A stretch of 64,000 nucleotides of DNA from Plicaturopsis crispa FD-325 SS-3. Taxonomy: Eukaryota; Basidiomycota; Agaricomycetes; Amylocorticiales; Amylocorticiaceae. The translations under genes were made by a program, and so were the position numbers. The stretch is taken from assembly GCA_000827205.1 (NCBI GenBank), contig KN832554.1, positions 3,183,815 to 3,247,814 on the forward strand. The letters run 5' to 3'. Of the stretch, positions 1-10,800 are shown one piece after another. Numbering within the stretch: position 1 is the stretch's first letter; each line of letters starts with the position of its first letter. Under the pieces are notes generated by a model. It was given only the letters and a program-made list of their open reading frames with translations, had not been told where the DNA came from and ran no database searches.

Positions 1-196
1 GCCTCACGACCGACATCCGCCTCACGACCGACATCCGCCACACCACCGACATCCGCCTCACGACCGACATCCGCCTCACCACCGACATCCGCCACACCAC
101 CGACATCCGCCACACCACCGACAGCCGCCACACCACCGACATCCGCCACACCACCGACACCCGCCACACCACCGACAGCCGCCACACCACCGACAT
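1..196. repeat. 18-bp tandem array, left edge of window
   Basis: About eleven copies of an 18-bp unit read here as CCGACATCCGCCACACCA, with small changes (cctcacga / ccacacca; acatcc / acagcc). The array runs off the left edge. The same unit in reverse complement forms arrays at 14055-14272 and 19682-20190; a short array in the same orientation lies at 6202-6288. Each unit holds two or three CpG sites. Long open frames inside such arrays are by-products of the 18-bp period. Confidence 0.95.
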
Positions 197-520
197 CCCC
201 ACCGATCCTGTCATGACATTCCCCCCATGTACCCATTCGTCAGTCATAATATAAAACTTAGCCCTACAACGTTATACACTCATCCATCATCAATTGAATT
301 CTCAAGCTCAAATGATTACCTTATTTACGCAATTTCCTTTAAAATTGCCGATTCACTCAACACCCAGACCTCTCATTTTCCCCCATTTTACAAACACTTT
401 CTTTAATCATGCAAAGGTATCTCCCTCTATCCCCTAATTGTATACACCTTACTCATACTTTGTAGCCTCCCCACCCCGCCAGAACGTTGCCTCTCCTTAA
501 CTGATTGCTTATCCAATTAT
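197..520. other. Intergenic, upstream of TET/JBP gene
   Basis: AT-rich stretch between the array and the dioxygenase start codon, presumably its promoter. At 227-247 it holds ATGTACCCATTCGTCAGTCAT-like sequence; nearly the same motif occurs in reverse complement at 20190-20218, next to the right end of the KDZ element. No gene recognised. Confidence 0.6.
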
Positions 521-1762
521 ATGACTGCTATCTTCCGAATTCACCTTGACCAAGCCCAACCCCAGGATGCTGCCACTATCGAGGAAACAGAATCCTCCAT
601 ATCCGCCGACCTTGCCGCTGAGTGCCGCTTTATAGCGGATCACGCAAGGCAGGCATATTTGACACCCAGTGAGCGCGGCGCTTTTGTGTTAAAAGTATAC
701 CCGCCTGAATGCATAACAGTTCAACTATCTTGGGACGTTCAACGGTATAATGCCCTCCTCGGAAGTAAACCCACGGGTCAGCAACAGCAGAAGGAGGAAG
801 CGCTGGGTCGCCGCTACTCGCCCCCACCCGTTGCGGAAGGCATAATTCAACAACCAGCCACTGTTGTTGATGTCCACGGCGTTATATTGCTGTGGTACCT
901 CCCGCACGTCTTATCTGCTGCTAGACAGGTATGCGTTCTCTCCCTTTCACTATATACCCACCCATTGATATCCATTACCAGGAGGCAATTATTCAACACA
1001 CCTCCCGACTGTCGGTGTTGATGAAGAACTCCGCCAAGTCCAAGGCCAACGGCCGCAACTGGCGCAATGACCCAGAGCTGTTTTCCCCCCCTGCAGAATG
1101 TCCGAATATACACCCTGGATGCATCAACGTATCACCTGCATGGTTTCAGCAAGCTCATGATGTTTGTCCATCTTCGCATCCTTTTCAACATGTAATTGAA
1201 TATTGGACAACAGACAGATTCATACCCCCTCCAACCCTCCTCCACTTGCACTGGCAACAATGCCCAATACACCCATCCATGGCTCTCCGACATGGCGGAA
1301 TCTATTGCTCTGATCAATGCTGTCATGGCCATCATCCACCCTGACCTTTATCGGGCGGGACGTGACACCCTCATACGGATGCGGGACGCCCCAGAAGCCG
1401 CCTCACTCGCGGCAGTCCTCGACCGCTGGACGGCGGTATTCAATGCCGTCTCAGTGATATCAAGCAGAGAGACCCCCATCCACAGAGACAACTTTTCACG
1501 CGCGGAATGGTACGATCTTCTGGCCACCGTTGGCCGCTACACATCCGCCATCTTTGAAGTCCCCAGTCTGGGTCTCCGCTTCGACTATTCTAGCGGTACC
1601 ATCGTCGGTATTTCAGGCCGAGTCCTTCCGCACGGTGTATCCAGAGCGATTGGAGAACGACTTTGCCTGGCCTTTTACATGCGTGACAACGTGCATGAAA
1701 GGATGAAAGTCAGAGCGCCTCAATGGATGGACTACAGGTTTTATGGACAACCAGGCCAATGA
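521..1762 (+). CDS. TET/JBP-family 2-oxoglutarate/Fe(II) dioxygenase
   Basis: Predicted to oxidise 5-methylcytosine (or a related base) in DNA, using Fe(II) and 2-oxoglutarate. Three exons (521-928, 982-1161, 1214-1762) joined in phase 0 give 378 residues. The C-terminal half carries the family signature. The metal-binding HxD is His286-Arg-Asp288 in RETPIHRDN, followed by EWYDLLATVGRYTSA. The distal His336 lies in GRVLPHGV, after a GTIVGISG strand, and Arg345 in GERLC is a candidate 2-oxoglutarate contact. The tail YMRDNVHERM is typical of mushroom members. The N-terminal 190 residues have no domain I recognise. The gene lies between an 18-bp array and a convergent unknown gene, 4.4 kb from a KDZ transposon; this linkage is common in Agaricomycetes. 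No break is seen, so it may be active. Substrate and product are inferred from the family. Confidence 0.85.
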
Positions 1763-1788
1763 TCTTGTATTTACACTCCCTACATCTT

Positions 1789-2604
1789 TTAATCTACAAC
1801 AATTTCGTCAGGCTCTTTTCCCTTCCCTTTGTCTAACCTAGAACTACCTGCCACCTCTCTGGTCCCCTTCCTCCCCCTACTATCACACTCTAATTCTGGC
1901 TCATTTAAAAGTTTGTCCAAATCTTCAATATCCTTCACGAGACCCATGATGCGATCCCGCTTCTCCAAAATCCGAGCCGTCGAGGCCATCTCCCGCTCCG
2001 TCGCATGCTCAGCAAGCTCCTCTAACACGTCCGCCAAGGACTCCTCCGTCGCTGGGCGTTGCAGTTGAAATCCTCCTATCTTTGCGGTGATTTAATTCAT
2101 AGTCCCTCTGTTATTTCAAGACGGCTCACCCATCCTTTCAAGCCCATTGCATCTACTTCATCCGCCGTCAACAGGTCGGGCGGCGGCAGTGTCAGATGCG
2201 TTTCGCGACGACTTTCGTCCGGCACTATATCCGCAAGTTCGTCCCATTCGATCCTCTTACTTATGCCAACTAGTTCCTCTACCAATTGTTCTCGACGCTC
2301 ATTGTGTCGTTGCTTGTACGCCATCCAAGTTTCGGACAAATAGATCGGCACGTCCAGCTCGACTTTCCCTATCCGACCATGTCCCAACAGCATCTCAGCC
2401 CTTTGCTGGGATTGGCATCGTCAATTTGCCCCACATGTTGTAAACTTCGAATGAACTCACCACATGCTTCAAAGGCTTGAAAAGAATTTGGGGATGCCCT
2501 CTGAAATCAGGATTTGTGGAGCATAGAACAGATAAAGACTGCCTAAGAAGCGCAATTTCGCGATTGAACGTGTCTTGCAGTTCAGCGGGAGAGGCGGTAG
2601 ACAT
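1789..2604 (-). CDS. Unknown protein with charged helical C-terminus
   Basis: I do not recognise a family. Three exons can be joined in frame. The first ends at ..FKPLKHV, the second runs from QRAEMLLGHG to GLKGW, and the third begins IGGFQLQRPATEE. The product is about 230 residues. The middle part is rich in Arg, Glu and Leu and probably helical (YKQRHNERREQLVEELVGI). The end is a basic-acidic tail (RLDKGKGKEPDEIVVD) that could serve nuclear import. It converges on the TET/JBP gene with only 26 bp between the stop codons, so the two mRNAs probably overlap at their 3' ends. It may be part of the same mobile or accessory block. Confidence 0.6.
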
Positions 2605-3037
2605 GGCTGCAGGTCAACGGAGTCAAGTGCACACCTCAATATAACAACCTCCTAGACTTATTTCCAAATTCGACTCCGCTACCGCCAAACGAGTACTAGC
2701 CCCCGGCTGAAGGGCCGCTGACCCTGCAACCTCCGCCGATCCGCCAACCTCCGACAACCGCGCCCTGGACCTCCGCCGACCGAACAAGTGCCGCCGCCGG
2801 CTCCCCCGTTGCACAATTCCGCTCCATCTCACGTAGATTGACAAACTCCATTATATCTTACGAAACTATTCGTCATCCCGAACACCTCTTCAGATTGTGC
2901 CGCCATATTCCATGCGATAACTACTTTGCGCAATATTTCACCCGCCAGAGAATACCTTCGCAAAACCCGCCTTTCCATTTCTTATCGGACCTGAGATCTT
3001 CATTATATATATGCTCTAACAAATATGGGCGGGTAAC
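2605..3037. other. Intergenic, no gene recognised
   Basis: Contains a GC-rich, CTCCGCCGA-rich stretch (about 2690-2800) with proline/arginine-rich open frames that look like low-complexity artefact, then AT-rich sequence. Nothing supported as a gene. Confidence 0.5.
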
Positions 3038-3673
3038 TCACAATTCCTGCATCACCGCCATATGGCGTATCCCAGTGTCCATGTATTCGATCCATTCCTC
3101 GTACCGCTTTCCATATCCGATCCTCCACCAGAATGACGTCCTTGGAGAGCGTTGATCGGCGATTTCTTGGGCATGCTCCTGCAGACGTCTAAGGACATCT
3201 ATCGTTGCCGACCGCGCGTTGAACGGAGACATCTCGTTCATTTTTTGTAGCATCCTACGCATGCTGTACGAGAGCTTTCCAAAGTCCTGGGACGTTGGCT
3301 CCAATGGAATGTAATGCAACGGGTGTTCAGGTAACTCGATCTAGACAATCCTTGAGCCTACAACATTTAACATTTCTATCATTCAAAGTACGCACCACTG
3401 GCAGGGAACCCATATCGTTAAACCCCGGACTCCACTAACAGAACAGACATATAAACCATTCCTTTGTTACGGCATGAGTTAAAATGACAGCCATCGAATA
3501 CCTGTCAGACGGTATAGGAAACGCAATGACCCCATCGACCATCTCACGTTAGTGAGCCGTTGCGGACCATCCACCGCTGCAAAGTAAACTGAGCGGTAGT
3601 TAATTTCCCATGCAATCTCAACAGCACGTTTGTTCCAGGTACTCGCAGTATGCAATTGCTTCATCCAGACCAT
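3038..3673 (-). CDS. Unknown protein, tandem paralogue 2
   Basis: Downstream copy of a tandem pair on the minus strand. The conserved C-terminal exon (3038-3319) encodes PLEPTSQDFGKLS, then MRRMLQKMNEMSP, GYGKRYEEW and TGIRHMAVMQEL. This lines up along its whole length with the exon at 3827-4120. An upstream open exon lies at 3479-3673. The DNA between them also aligns with the other copy (TTACGGCATGAG followed by ATGACAG), so the duplication covers about 780 bp including introns. I could not build a continuous spliced frame through the middle: the block that is open in the other copy holds stops here. This copy may be decaying or spliced differently. Function unknown; the helical C-terminal exon is the only clear domain. 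Confidence 0.4.
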
Positions 3674-3826
3674 CTCTTCACCAAATATCCCGTATTTACA
3701 GGTCTGCTTATAAAATCCCCCAACGAAGAGCTGAGGGCGGAATCACATTGAGCGGCCACCGCTTCCACCTCGTATCCATCCTGCTTCCTCGGTCAGCCTG
3801 TTCCGCCGCCACGCGATGAAACCTAC

Positions 3827-4503
3827 TTACATCTCCTGCATCACTCTCATATGCCTAATTCCCGTTTCGGTGGCATCGATGAATTGTTGGTAACGTTTTT
3901 TGCACCCCATCATCCGCCACAGCGGCTGTCGGGACCGGCGTGCTAAAACTCCGCGGGCATCCTCTTGCAGAATAGTGAGGACCGCGATCATGGCAGATCG
4001 GAGTTTGCCAGGCGACATTTGATCAGCCATGTCAAGCATGACTTTGACGTCCACAGCGAGCTCGGCGAAGTTTTGAACGGTCGGTTGCAGCGGAAGATAC
4101 TTCCGCGGATGAGCGGACAACTCAATCTAAATGAATTAGATTTCGACACTTCTACACTTACAATTCACATACCGGTGGAAGGGACTGCATGTTCTAACCC
4201 CACCAACTCAATTGCAGACCAGGAAATATAAACATTCGATACCATTACGGCATGAGCCTAAATGACAGGCCAAGATAAGGCCTTCTCCTTGAAGGCTGCA
4301 AGGCCAAGTGCCGCGCAAACTTTCGGAGGCGGAAGTTTATGTTTCACGAAAAACAATCTGACACGGCCAGACGAAGCAAAGGATATCGTTGTCTGATACA
4401 TGATAGCTTCCCCCTTGTGCATTACCCCATTCCAGTACCGTCGCCGCGAGCCGCCACGAAGAAATTTGAGGGCTTTGGCCGCATATAGATGTCTACCCGC
4501 CAT
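3827..4503 (-). CDS. Unknown protein, tandem paralogue 1
   Basis: Upstream copy of the tandem pair. The C-terminal exon (3827-4120) reads PLQPTVQNFAELAVDVKVML, then MADQMSPGKLRSAMI, GCKKRYQQF and TGIRHMRVMQEM. An N-terminal open frame spans 4258-4503, and a middle block near 4170-4255 (AHAVMVSNVYISWS) is open. The exact joins are unsure. The N-terminal ATG at 4503 sits against the stop codon of the next minus-strand gene (4505), which is unusually tight for a fungus. Either the true start is further in, or the two belong to one transcript. No family recognised. Confidence 0.4.
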
Positions 4504-4504
4504 A

Positions 4505-5727
4505 TTACCCCGACCTAGCGGCCATCTGGGCCATACGCTCCTTCAGCTCCTCCAGTTCACCCTCGAGCCGCTCAGCCCGGGCGCGCTCACCCGCGGCCTC
4601 CTGCGCATACTCCTGGGCATGCTCCTCTGCCCGCTCAGCCCGGGCGCGCTCACCCACGGCCTCCAGCGCATACTCCTGGGCATGCTCCTCTGCCCGCTCA
4701 GCCCGGGAACGCTCACCGGCGAGCTCGTGCCCATGCTCCTCGGCTGTCAACATTCTTGCGTTGACGAGTAGCGCCGCTTTCTGCGCAAGCACCGTCTGCA
4801 ACAATAAGATGAAGACCCATCGGCTTCTCAATCGGCGGAGCCCACATACTTGTTGCACGCCAGGCCACTCAGTGCTCTGGAACGAGTCGACCAGGTCTAA
4901 GATGACCTCTTCGGGAGGCCGCCCAATTTTGAATCCAAAGACTGCAACCCTGCCCATCACATCTGGCTCCGGGTTGGGGGAGAACTCTTTCGTAGTATCG
5001 CGGACGACTCTAGTAAACAATTCATATAGGACGGCCCCAAACCAATAACACTGAGTCTTGTTGACCTGGTAATCCGGGAATTGAGGACGGCTCCAAACCG
5101 ATAGCATTGAGTTTTGCTTACCTGGTAGTCCGGGAATCGTCGGTTCACTAAACGCGCCATAGCGACTAACTTCATCAGGGAGTCCGTCGCGGACTCATGA
5201 TTGCCGTCAACGTTGAAGCTACGAAACGCCGGGCCGACCTTGCGCCCGAGGAGAAGGGACTCGGCCCTGGCCGCGAGAATCGCCCTGTCGAAGGCTGGGA
5301 CGGGGATCGAGCTCGCCACTGACGAAAAGTGCGACGAAGAACGCACGGACTCCGAGGAGCGAGATGGGATGGTGCGGAGGTCTGAGTCCGACATCGACCG
5401 CTCATGGACAGCCGGTGGCTGGATCCCCCTCTCCAGGATGACAGCTCCGCGAGCGTCATTCCCCCCAACCTTGTAGCGTACGTGCGCCAGCACGAATTCG
5501 TGCTGGGCAGGGCTGCTAAGCTCCTTAAAGTGCTGTAAGCAGGTCACCTCTATCTCGCTATGGTCAACGAGTCTGGGCAGGTAGTCAATCAGTGTATCAA
5601 AAGAATAGGGGCGGGGAGTTTGAGGAAACAAGGCGAGTTGTTGGTGGGCGGCGTCTGTCATGGCGAGGTGCAGGCGATGAAGCACAAGACGGGTACGGAT
5701 CCAAAGGGCGAACAGCAGGTGTGACAT
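4505..5727 (-). CDS. Coiled-coil repeat protein of unknown function
   Basis: About 360 residues. The N-terminal part (from MTDAAHQQLALFPQT, alternative ATG at 5661) has no domain I recognise. The middle contains a conserved-looking block, FPDYQVNKTQCYWFGAVLYE. The C-terminus is a strong coiled coil made of 21-residue repeats of the type GERARAERAEEHAQEYALEA. Two introns are clear: 5066-5121, and a second after PGVQQ that ends at TTGCAG. The first intron is a diverged copy of the adjoining exon (see the 56-bp duplication). Splicing is needed to keep frame because 56 is not a multiple of 3. The coiled coil suggests an oligomer or scaffold. The cellular role is unknown. Confidence 0.6.
5029..5140. 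repeat. 56-bp tandem duplication forming an intron
   Basis: Copy 1 (5029-5084) and copy 2 (5085-5140) both begin GGACGGC and are about 85% identical, with eight or so differences before the last few bases. On the minus strand each copy holds TACCAG|GT. The GT of copy 2 has become a strong donor (GTAAGC) and the AG of copy 1 serves as acceptor. The resulting 56-bp intron is 5066-5121. Confidence 0.85.
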
Positions 5728-6152
5728 GGCCTACAGATATAAACTTCAAGGGCGTTGACAGCTTGTTGGCACCCGGAAAGTCGTGTACGCACTTTGGGGT
5801 ATGCACGCTGGCAGCTGCTGCCGTTGAAGTGTGAAGCTGCCTCACGTACACACCTCGTGTTTTGTGCCTCGTGTTTTCCAGCCTACACATCCAACACCGT
5901 CCTGGGCACTTTCTTGCTTTTCTTAGACTTCATTCACACCCGCTAGGTTAAAAGTAGATCGATAGTGACCCGCAAACGAGGAATCAGTGATCACCAAACG
6001 TCAAATTGAAATTGCAGCGCACCCGCCACCTTCGGGCTTCCGTAAGGACTGATTCGGCGGCTAACAATTTTGGTTCATTCTACCAGTTCTCGGCGACCGT
6101 ACATTCCAGGCCTGCTCGCTCACATAGCCATGCTTTCGTGCACTCAATGCCG
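5728..6152. other. Intergenic, left of KDZ element
   Basis: No gene recognised. Presumed promoter region of the minus-strand coiled-coil gene, followed by the outer flank of the KDZ left terminal repeat. I could not find a convincing target-site duplication against the right flank at 20318. Confidence 0.5.
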
Positions 6153-6235
6153 CTAAACCTCAGAGCCAACACCCTCCCCACTTATTACCGCCTCTCAACC
6201 ACCACATCCGACACACCACCGACAGCCGCCTCACC
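6153..6235 (+). repeat. KDZ left terminal inverted repeat
   Basis: Aligns with the reverse complement of 20235-20317. Shared blocks are CAGAGCCAACACC, TCCCCACTTATTACC, TCTCAACCA and CCGACA. Its inner part grades into the 18-bp unit, so the terminal repeat and the array are continuous. Confidence 0.85.
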
Positions 6236-6288
6236 ACCGACAGCCGCCTCACCACCGACAGCCGCCTCACCACCGACAGCCGCCGTAC
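6202..6288. repeat. Short 18-bp array, KDZ left end
   Basis: Four to five units of CCGACAGCCGCCTCACCA, in the same orientation as the array at 1-196 and opposite to the arrays at 14055-14272 and 19682-20190. It lies directly inside the left terminal repeat. Confidence 0.9.
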
Positions 6289-6543
6289 CACCGAACGTAG
6301 CAACAACACCGCCACCACCAAACCAGAGCCCAACACGACAGGTTCGCAACCGCCAAAGTTTACCATTCTTAAATAGCAATGAGCAAAGCAGAACCGCTTA
6401 CCGCCTCTATCTTCTCTTATTAAAGTTACAGGACGACGTGATGTTGATGATGATAATGAATTTGTTTGTGTGCAAGGCAACAGATGGGCTAAAACGTGTA
6501 AGACAGGACAACGCGACACTAAGGAAAGTGTGTAAAAAGTCAT

Positions 6544-7626
6544 TCAGAAGTCAGACCTCAACTTCTGGCCCCCTTCGTCGAGGTGGGAGTTGTCTCCGTA
6601 GACAACGAACGGCACAGGCCAGTCAACACCATCCTCCGCATCCTCCGCTTCACGATCCGACTCCGCGACCTCTGCATCCGACTCCGCCGCTCCTGCACAT
6701 CCGCCCGAGCCGCCACTCGGCCCCGCAACCTGATCCTGATGGCCCGAACCCATTTTCTTGATTACCTCTTCAAGCTCTGTAGATTAAATGCAATTTGGTC
6801 AACCGCAGGAGTGCTAACATTTCTTCTACTCACCCGAGGTATGCCTGTTGTAGTAAGCCCCAATAGCTCGAACACTTCGATGGGGGATCTGCGTTAGCTC
6901 AAGTGAATATCAAACATGCAAGGTCAACCTGATGCAAGGACGTGCAACTCACCTTGGCTTGGCATCGAGGCCAGTCCATCCGCCCTATCGTTTTGCTGTC
7001 GCGAGGGATGGACGCGACATGCTTGGCAAGTTCATTAATTTCCCCCTCTGTCCATTGCCATGATTTTGACGGGGCGGAGGCATGGTTATGTCCGGATGCA
7101 ACGGGTGTGGAATCGCCGAAAGACGTATCGGATTCACGCCCCGACAACTCTTCGCCACACGAGGAGGATCTTGATGGAGGGTCGGATGTCGACAAGGCCG
7201 AAGCCGCCATTTTTGCGGCGGCCATGGCGTCGAGCCGCGCCTTGTGTGTCAAGTAGTGGTCTTTCCATTGTTGATGGCTGCGACCGTGCACCTATATTTG
7301 AGAACCACTCAACGCTGGAACTGTAGACTAGTCAGTGGGGCACTCACACCGTCCAGAGTTTCGATTGCCGTCCGCAAATTGCTTGGCCACCCTGCTATAG
7401 CGCTAACCAGTAATTCCTCATCTTCAGCGGTGACATCAGGAGGATAGACAGTCGCAATGGAGCCCTGGGCCATCAATGTGTTGGTACTGTCCATTGCATA
7501 TAGACAAATGCAGCCAAGGGTGAGGGAAACACGATTTATATTTGTTTGTCTACCCTGACGTTGAAATACTACAACGGGCGCTTCATGCTCAATGAACACT
7601 GCCATATATGGCATTTGCAATGTCAT
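6544..7626 (-). CDS. Two-Myb/SANT DNA-binding protein of KDZ element
   Basis: Four exons join in frame. The first Myb-like domain is split by an intron: AEDEELLVSAIAGWP, then LRTAIETLDG, then GRSHQQWKDHYLTHKARLD. The second reads WTEGEINELAKHVASIP, then IGRMDW, then across an intron to IPHRSVRAIGAYYNRH. Each fits three helices, the third (GRSHQQWKDHY / HRSVRAIGAYYNRH) resembling Rap1/SANT recognition helices. The linker is Ser-rich and the tail is acidic (AESDAEVAESDREAED). The gene lies between the left terminal repeat and the transposase, on the transposase strand. A DNA-binding helper that reads the terminal repeats or arrays is a reasonable inference. It could equally be a regulator of the element's own promoters. 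Domain fold is judged from pattern only. Confidence 0.6.
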
Positions 7627-7858
7627 GACTTGCCAAGATGCTCTAGCGGTAGGCGCAAGTGAAGACTAGGTAGAGCTAAGACAGAATATCAACTCCAGGG
7701 GGATTGGGAGGCCGTCAAGGCTAGCTGCGGGTTTATCGGAGGCGGTGGCGGCCCCTGGTAGCATTGGCCTCAGCGATATCGGAGGCCGCGGTGGCCCTGC
7801 TTGCGGTGTCCCAATAAGGTCACCCAAAATGACTTCTCAACACCAGGAATACATTAAG

Positions 7859-10800
7859 TTACAAAGGATGGGCTTCCTTTGCCTGACAAAATACTGTTGA
7901 TGCCTGCTGATAAAACTTCGCCCACATTGACCCCTGCCTTGCGGCGTACGCTGCATGGCCAACTTTCCCCGCGGAAACAGCTTCCTCCGTACGAGCTACC
8001 CATGTACGCCCTTCGTGCTGGAAGTACTGCAAAGTCCAGTCCATCTCGCTCCACACAAGCTTGAACTCCTCGTCCCATCGGTCGGCAAGTGCTTTGGCCT
8101 TCAGCCAATAAACTGTGTACACTGGGAGGGCATCAGCAGAGATATGCAGAAAGCTGCGAGCAAACGTACTTTGGCGCATGAAGTCGCTGTCCTGGGTTCC
8201 CATGTCCATTTCCCCCCCGATGTTCCAGAACCATGGGAGCAAATCTTTACTTGTTCCTCTAGCATTGGGATCAGCCACCGCGGTAACGGCTTTCAAGTGC
8301 TCCTTTTTCAACTCCTTGTATTTTGTTGTCACGGCGGCGTCGGCTTTCAGGCGATGAAAGGCCTGGCGGCATCGAGTATACACTCGAGCATGATGGCGGA
8401 TCGTCGATTCCGCGGCGGCAACCTTTCCCCAAGCTCTGCCCTTTTTTCGCTGGCTGTTGGCATTGTGGCGGACCTCCGTGCGGTACAGGACCGATTTGTG
8501 TGCCAGAGTCATTCTCAGTGCATGCAAGGTATCGTTTACCTGGCCAACACGCAGAGAGATCTCTTTCTCCGCTAGGGAAACTAGATCCATCTCTTCTAGG
8601 CTTTCCCGTGAAAATGAGGACGGCAACACTAGGACCGCCTCCTCCGGCTTAGGGGCATTCTTCCACTCGCGGGTGGAGACCCTGGTAGCAAACAGGTCGT
8701 CGTCGTCTTCTTCTTCCTCTCCAGTATCATACTCAGCCGCTTGACCCAATGATTGTAAGAGGTCTTCAAGCTCGTTTCCCTGATAGAACGGAACAGCTTG
8801 GACCTCCCAAGAATCGATTTTTTTTTGTAGCTTCTCTCGCCGTTTGTTAATGGCCAGCGCTTGCTTTTGGGTCGGACGTTTCGGAAGTCGCCGCACCGCC
8901 GAGGCCAACTTTATCCTGGAAAGATGTCAATGACCGCCTCCGAACAAAATGGAGCAACTAAACTGTTCTTCCTCTATTGCCAGTCCTGTTGCAATCCATG
9001 AAGCCATTCCTTGGTGCCGCTTTGCCCTAAGCTCCTCCTTTATGAGATCGTTCTGAATCGCAGCCCGTGTTGGCGCTGCAAAAAGGTCAGCTCTGCCTCA
9101 TTGCTATTACCGCGGCACTCACCTTTCTCTACCTTGAGGTCATAAACCTCCATGAGATCGTTGTTAGTTAGGCGTCCAACCCTCACCCGCTCCTCGAGCT
9201 CTTCCCATTCAGAAACTTGTGCTCTAGTGTTGCCAGCGCATAACTCTCGGAGCGCCTCCGCGCTTTCGGCCCTTCCAGCGGATGCTGCTTTCAACTTTTT
9301 CACAAGGGCGGCCGCTACCAGCGCATTGAGATTGAGACCAAGGTTCATAAAGTATCACTCACGGGATCGTAATAGCTTCATAAAGTTGAGGTCGTTGAGG
9401 TGGAGGTCAAGCACCTCCCGCCTATGGGCCTCCGTCATAAACCTCGTCGTCGGAGCCACAGAGTTGAGAAACGGCCAGTCGGATTCAATGATTTCTCCTG
9501 CAACCATTCCTGCCCCGTATATGAAGTTCGGTGCAAATTTTGAAAAGCAATCCTCCTTGTGTCCGTGGACGTGAAACAAGCCAATGCCTTTGTAGATTTC
9601 CATGCCATCGGGGAGGTCGATGTACGGACTGTGGTCAAATCTTTTCTCCATGTGAACCCCGTATTGGCACATGATGTCGTACATCACGAGTGCAGATGGA
9701 AGGCCTTGACTCTTGTAAGATAGGGCTTTGGATAAAGAGTAATCCATATTTCTTTGTCTGACCACAGAATTAGGCTTGCGGAGGTGACATTGAACTGCGG
9801 ACATACCTCTCCCCTTTTTGAAAGTCGCAGGCGGAAGATGGCAACGCGGCACCATGTCTCCCGCAAGCCGCTAGCCCTAGGCCAGTCTTGTAAAGACCGC
9901 GGTACAGGTTTCCAGCCTCAGCGGCGGTATGATGATTGCAGACCTCGCGCTAGCACCGCTCCATGAGTTACATTGGCATCTTGGAAATGGACGCCCAACA
10001 ACATACCCCTTTGATATCAATAGCAATCTCGACATGCGCATCGTACGGAGCCTTCTCAGCAAAAAATGCCTGTCCATCGGTCAAATACACATCGTCGTCC
10101 GGTCTCTTTGGTTTTTCCAAAACACATTTCATGTTCCCATCGAGGACAACAGTCCGACGAAATTTAAACCTAGCAGACATGAGCTGATGGATTAGAACTA
10201 AATGGAATTCACCGCGCTCACTGGTCGGGGTCTTCCTTCCAATCCTGAGGCAAATTTACACCAGGTTGTGGACAAGTAGGACAGAAGACCGCGAGATCAC
10301 CAGGGCCAGGTTCAGTGTTAGTGTGGCCGAAGCCATGCCACTTCCGACCCTTAAGATCCTGCCATATCCTGGTTATTCTGTTGGTCTCCCTATATCGATC
10401 CTTTTCTAGTGTTTGAGAACATATCATACCAACAAAATGATGAACTCACCGGAACCATGAACGGAAATGCACCGCTCGTAATTCTCCTGAGCTTCCGATA
10501 AAAGCTGAGGCAGGATGTCTTGCATTCCAGATTATCCAAGCGGAAGTCGTCGAGGACCTTGAATGTGAAACATGTCTTGATGTTGACAAACGAGGCTGGA
10601 AACAGCCCCATGTCCAAGAGCTGGATATCTCTGGCTTCAGCGCCATGGCAGCGACACCATCTAACGCCTAGATTGTGAACCCCCGACCGGTCGACTATTG
10701 TCATTGCCGCATCCGGCGCGTCGGATGCGTCGTCGGACATTTCCACGTCGGCCTGGCCGCCGACAGACCCGACGGGCGGGCGGAGAGTATCAGGTGCATC

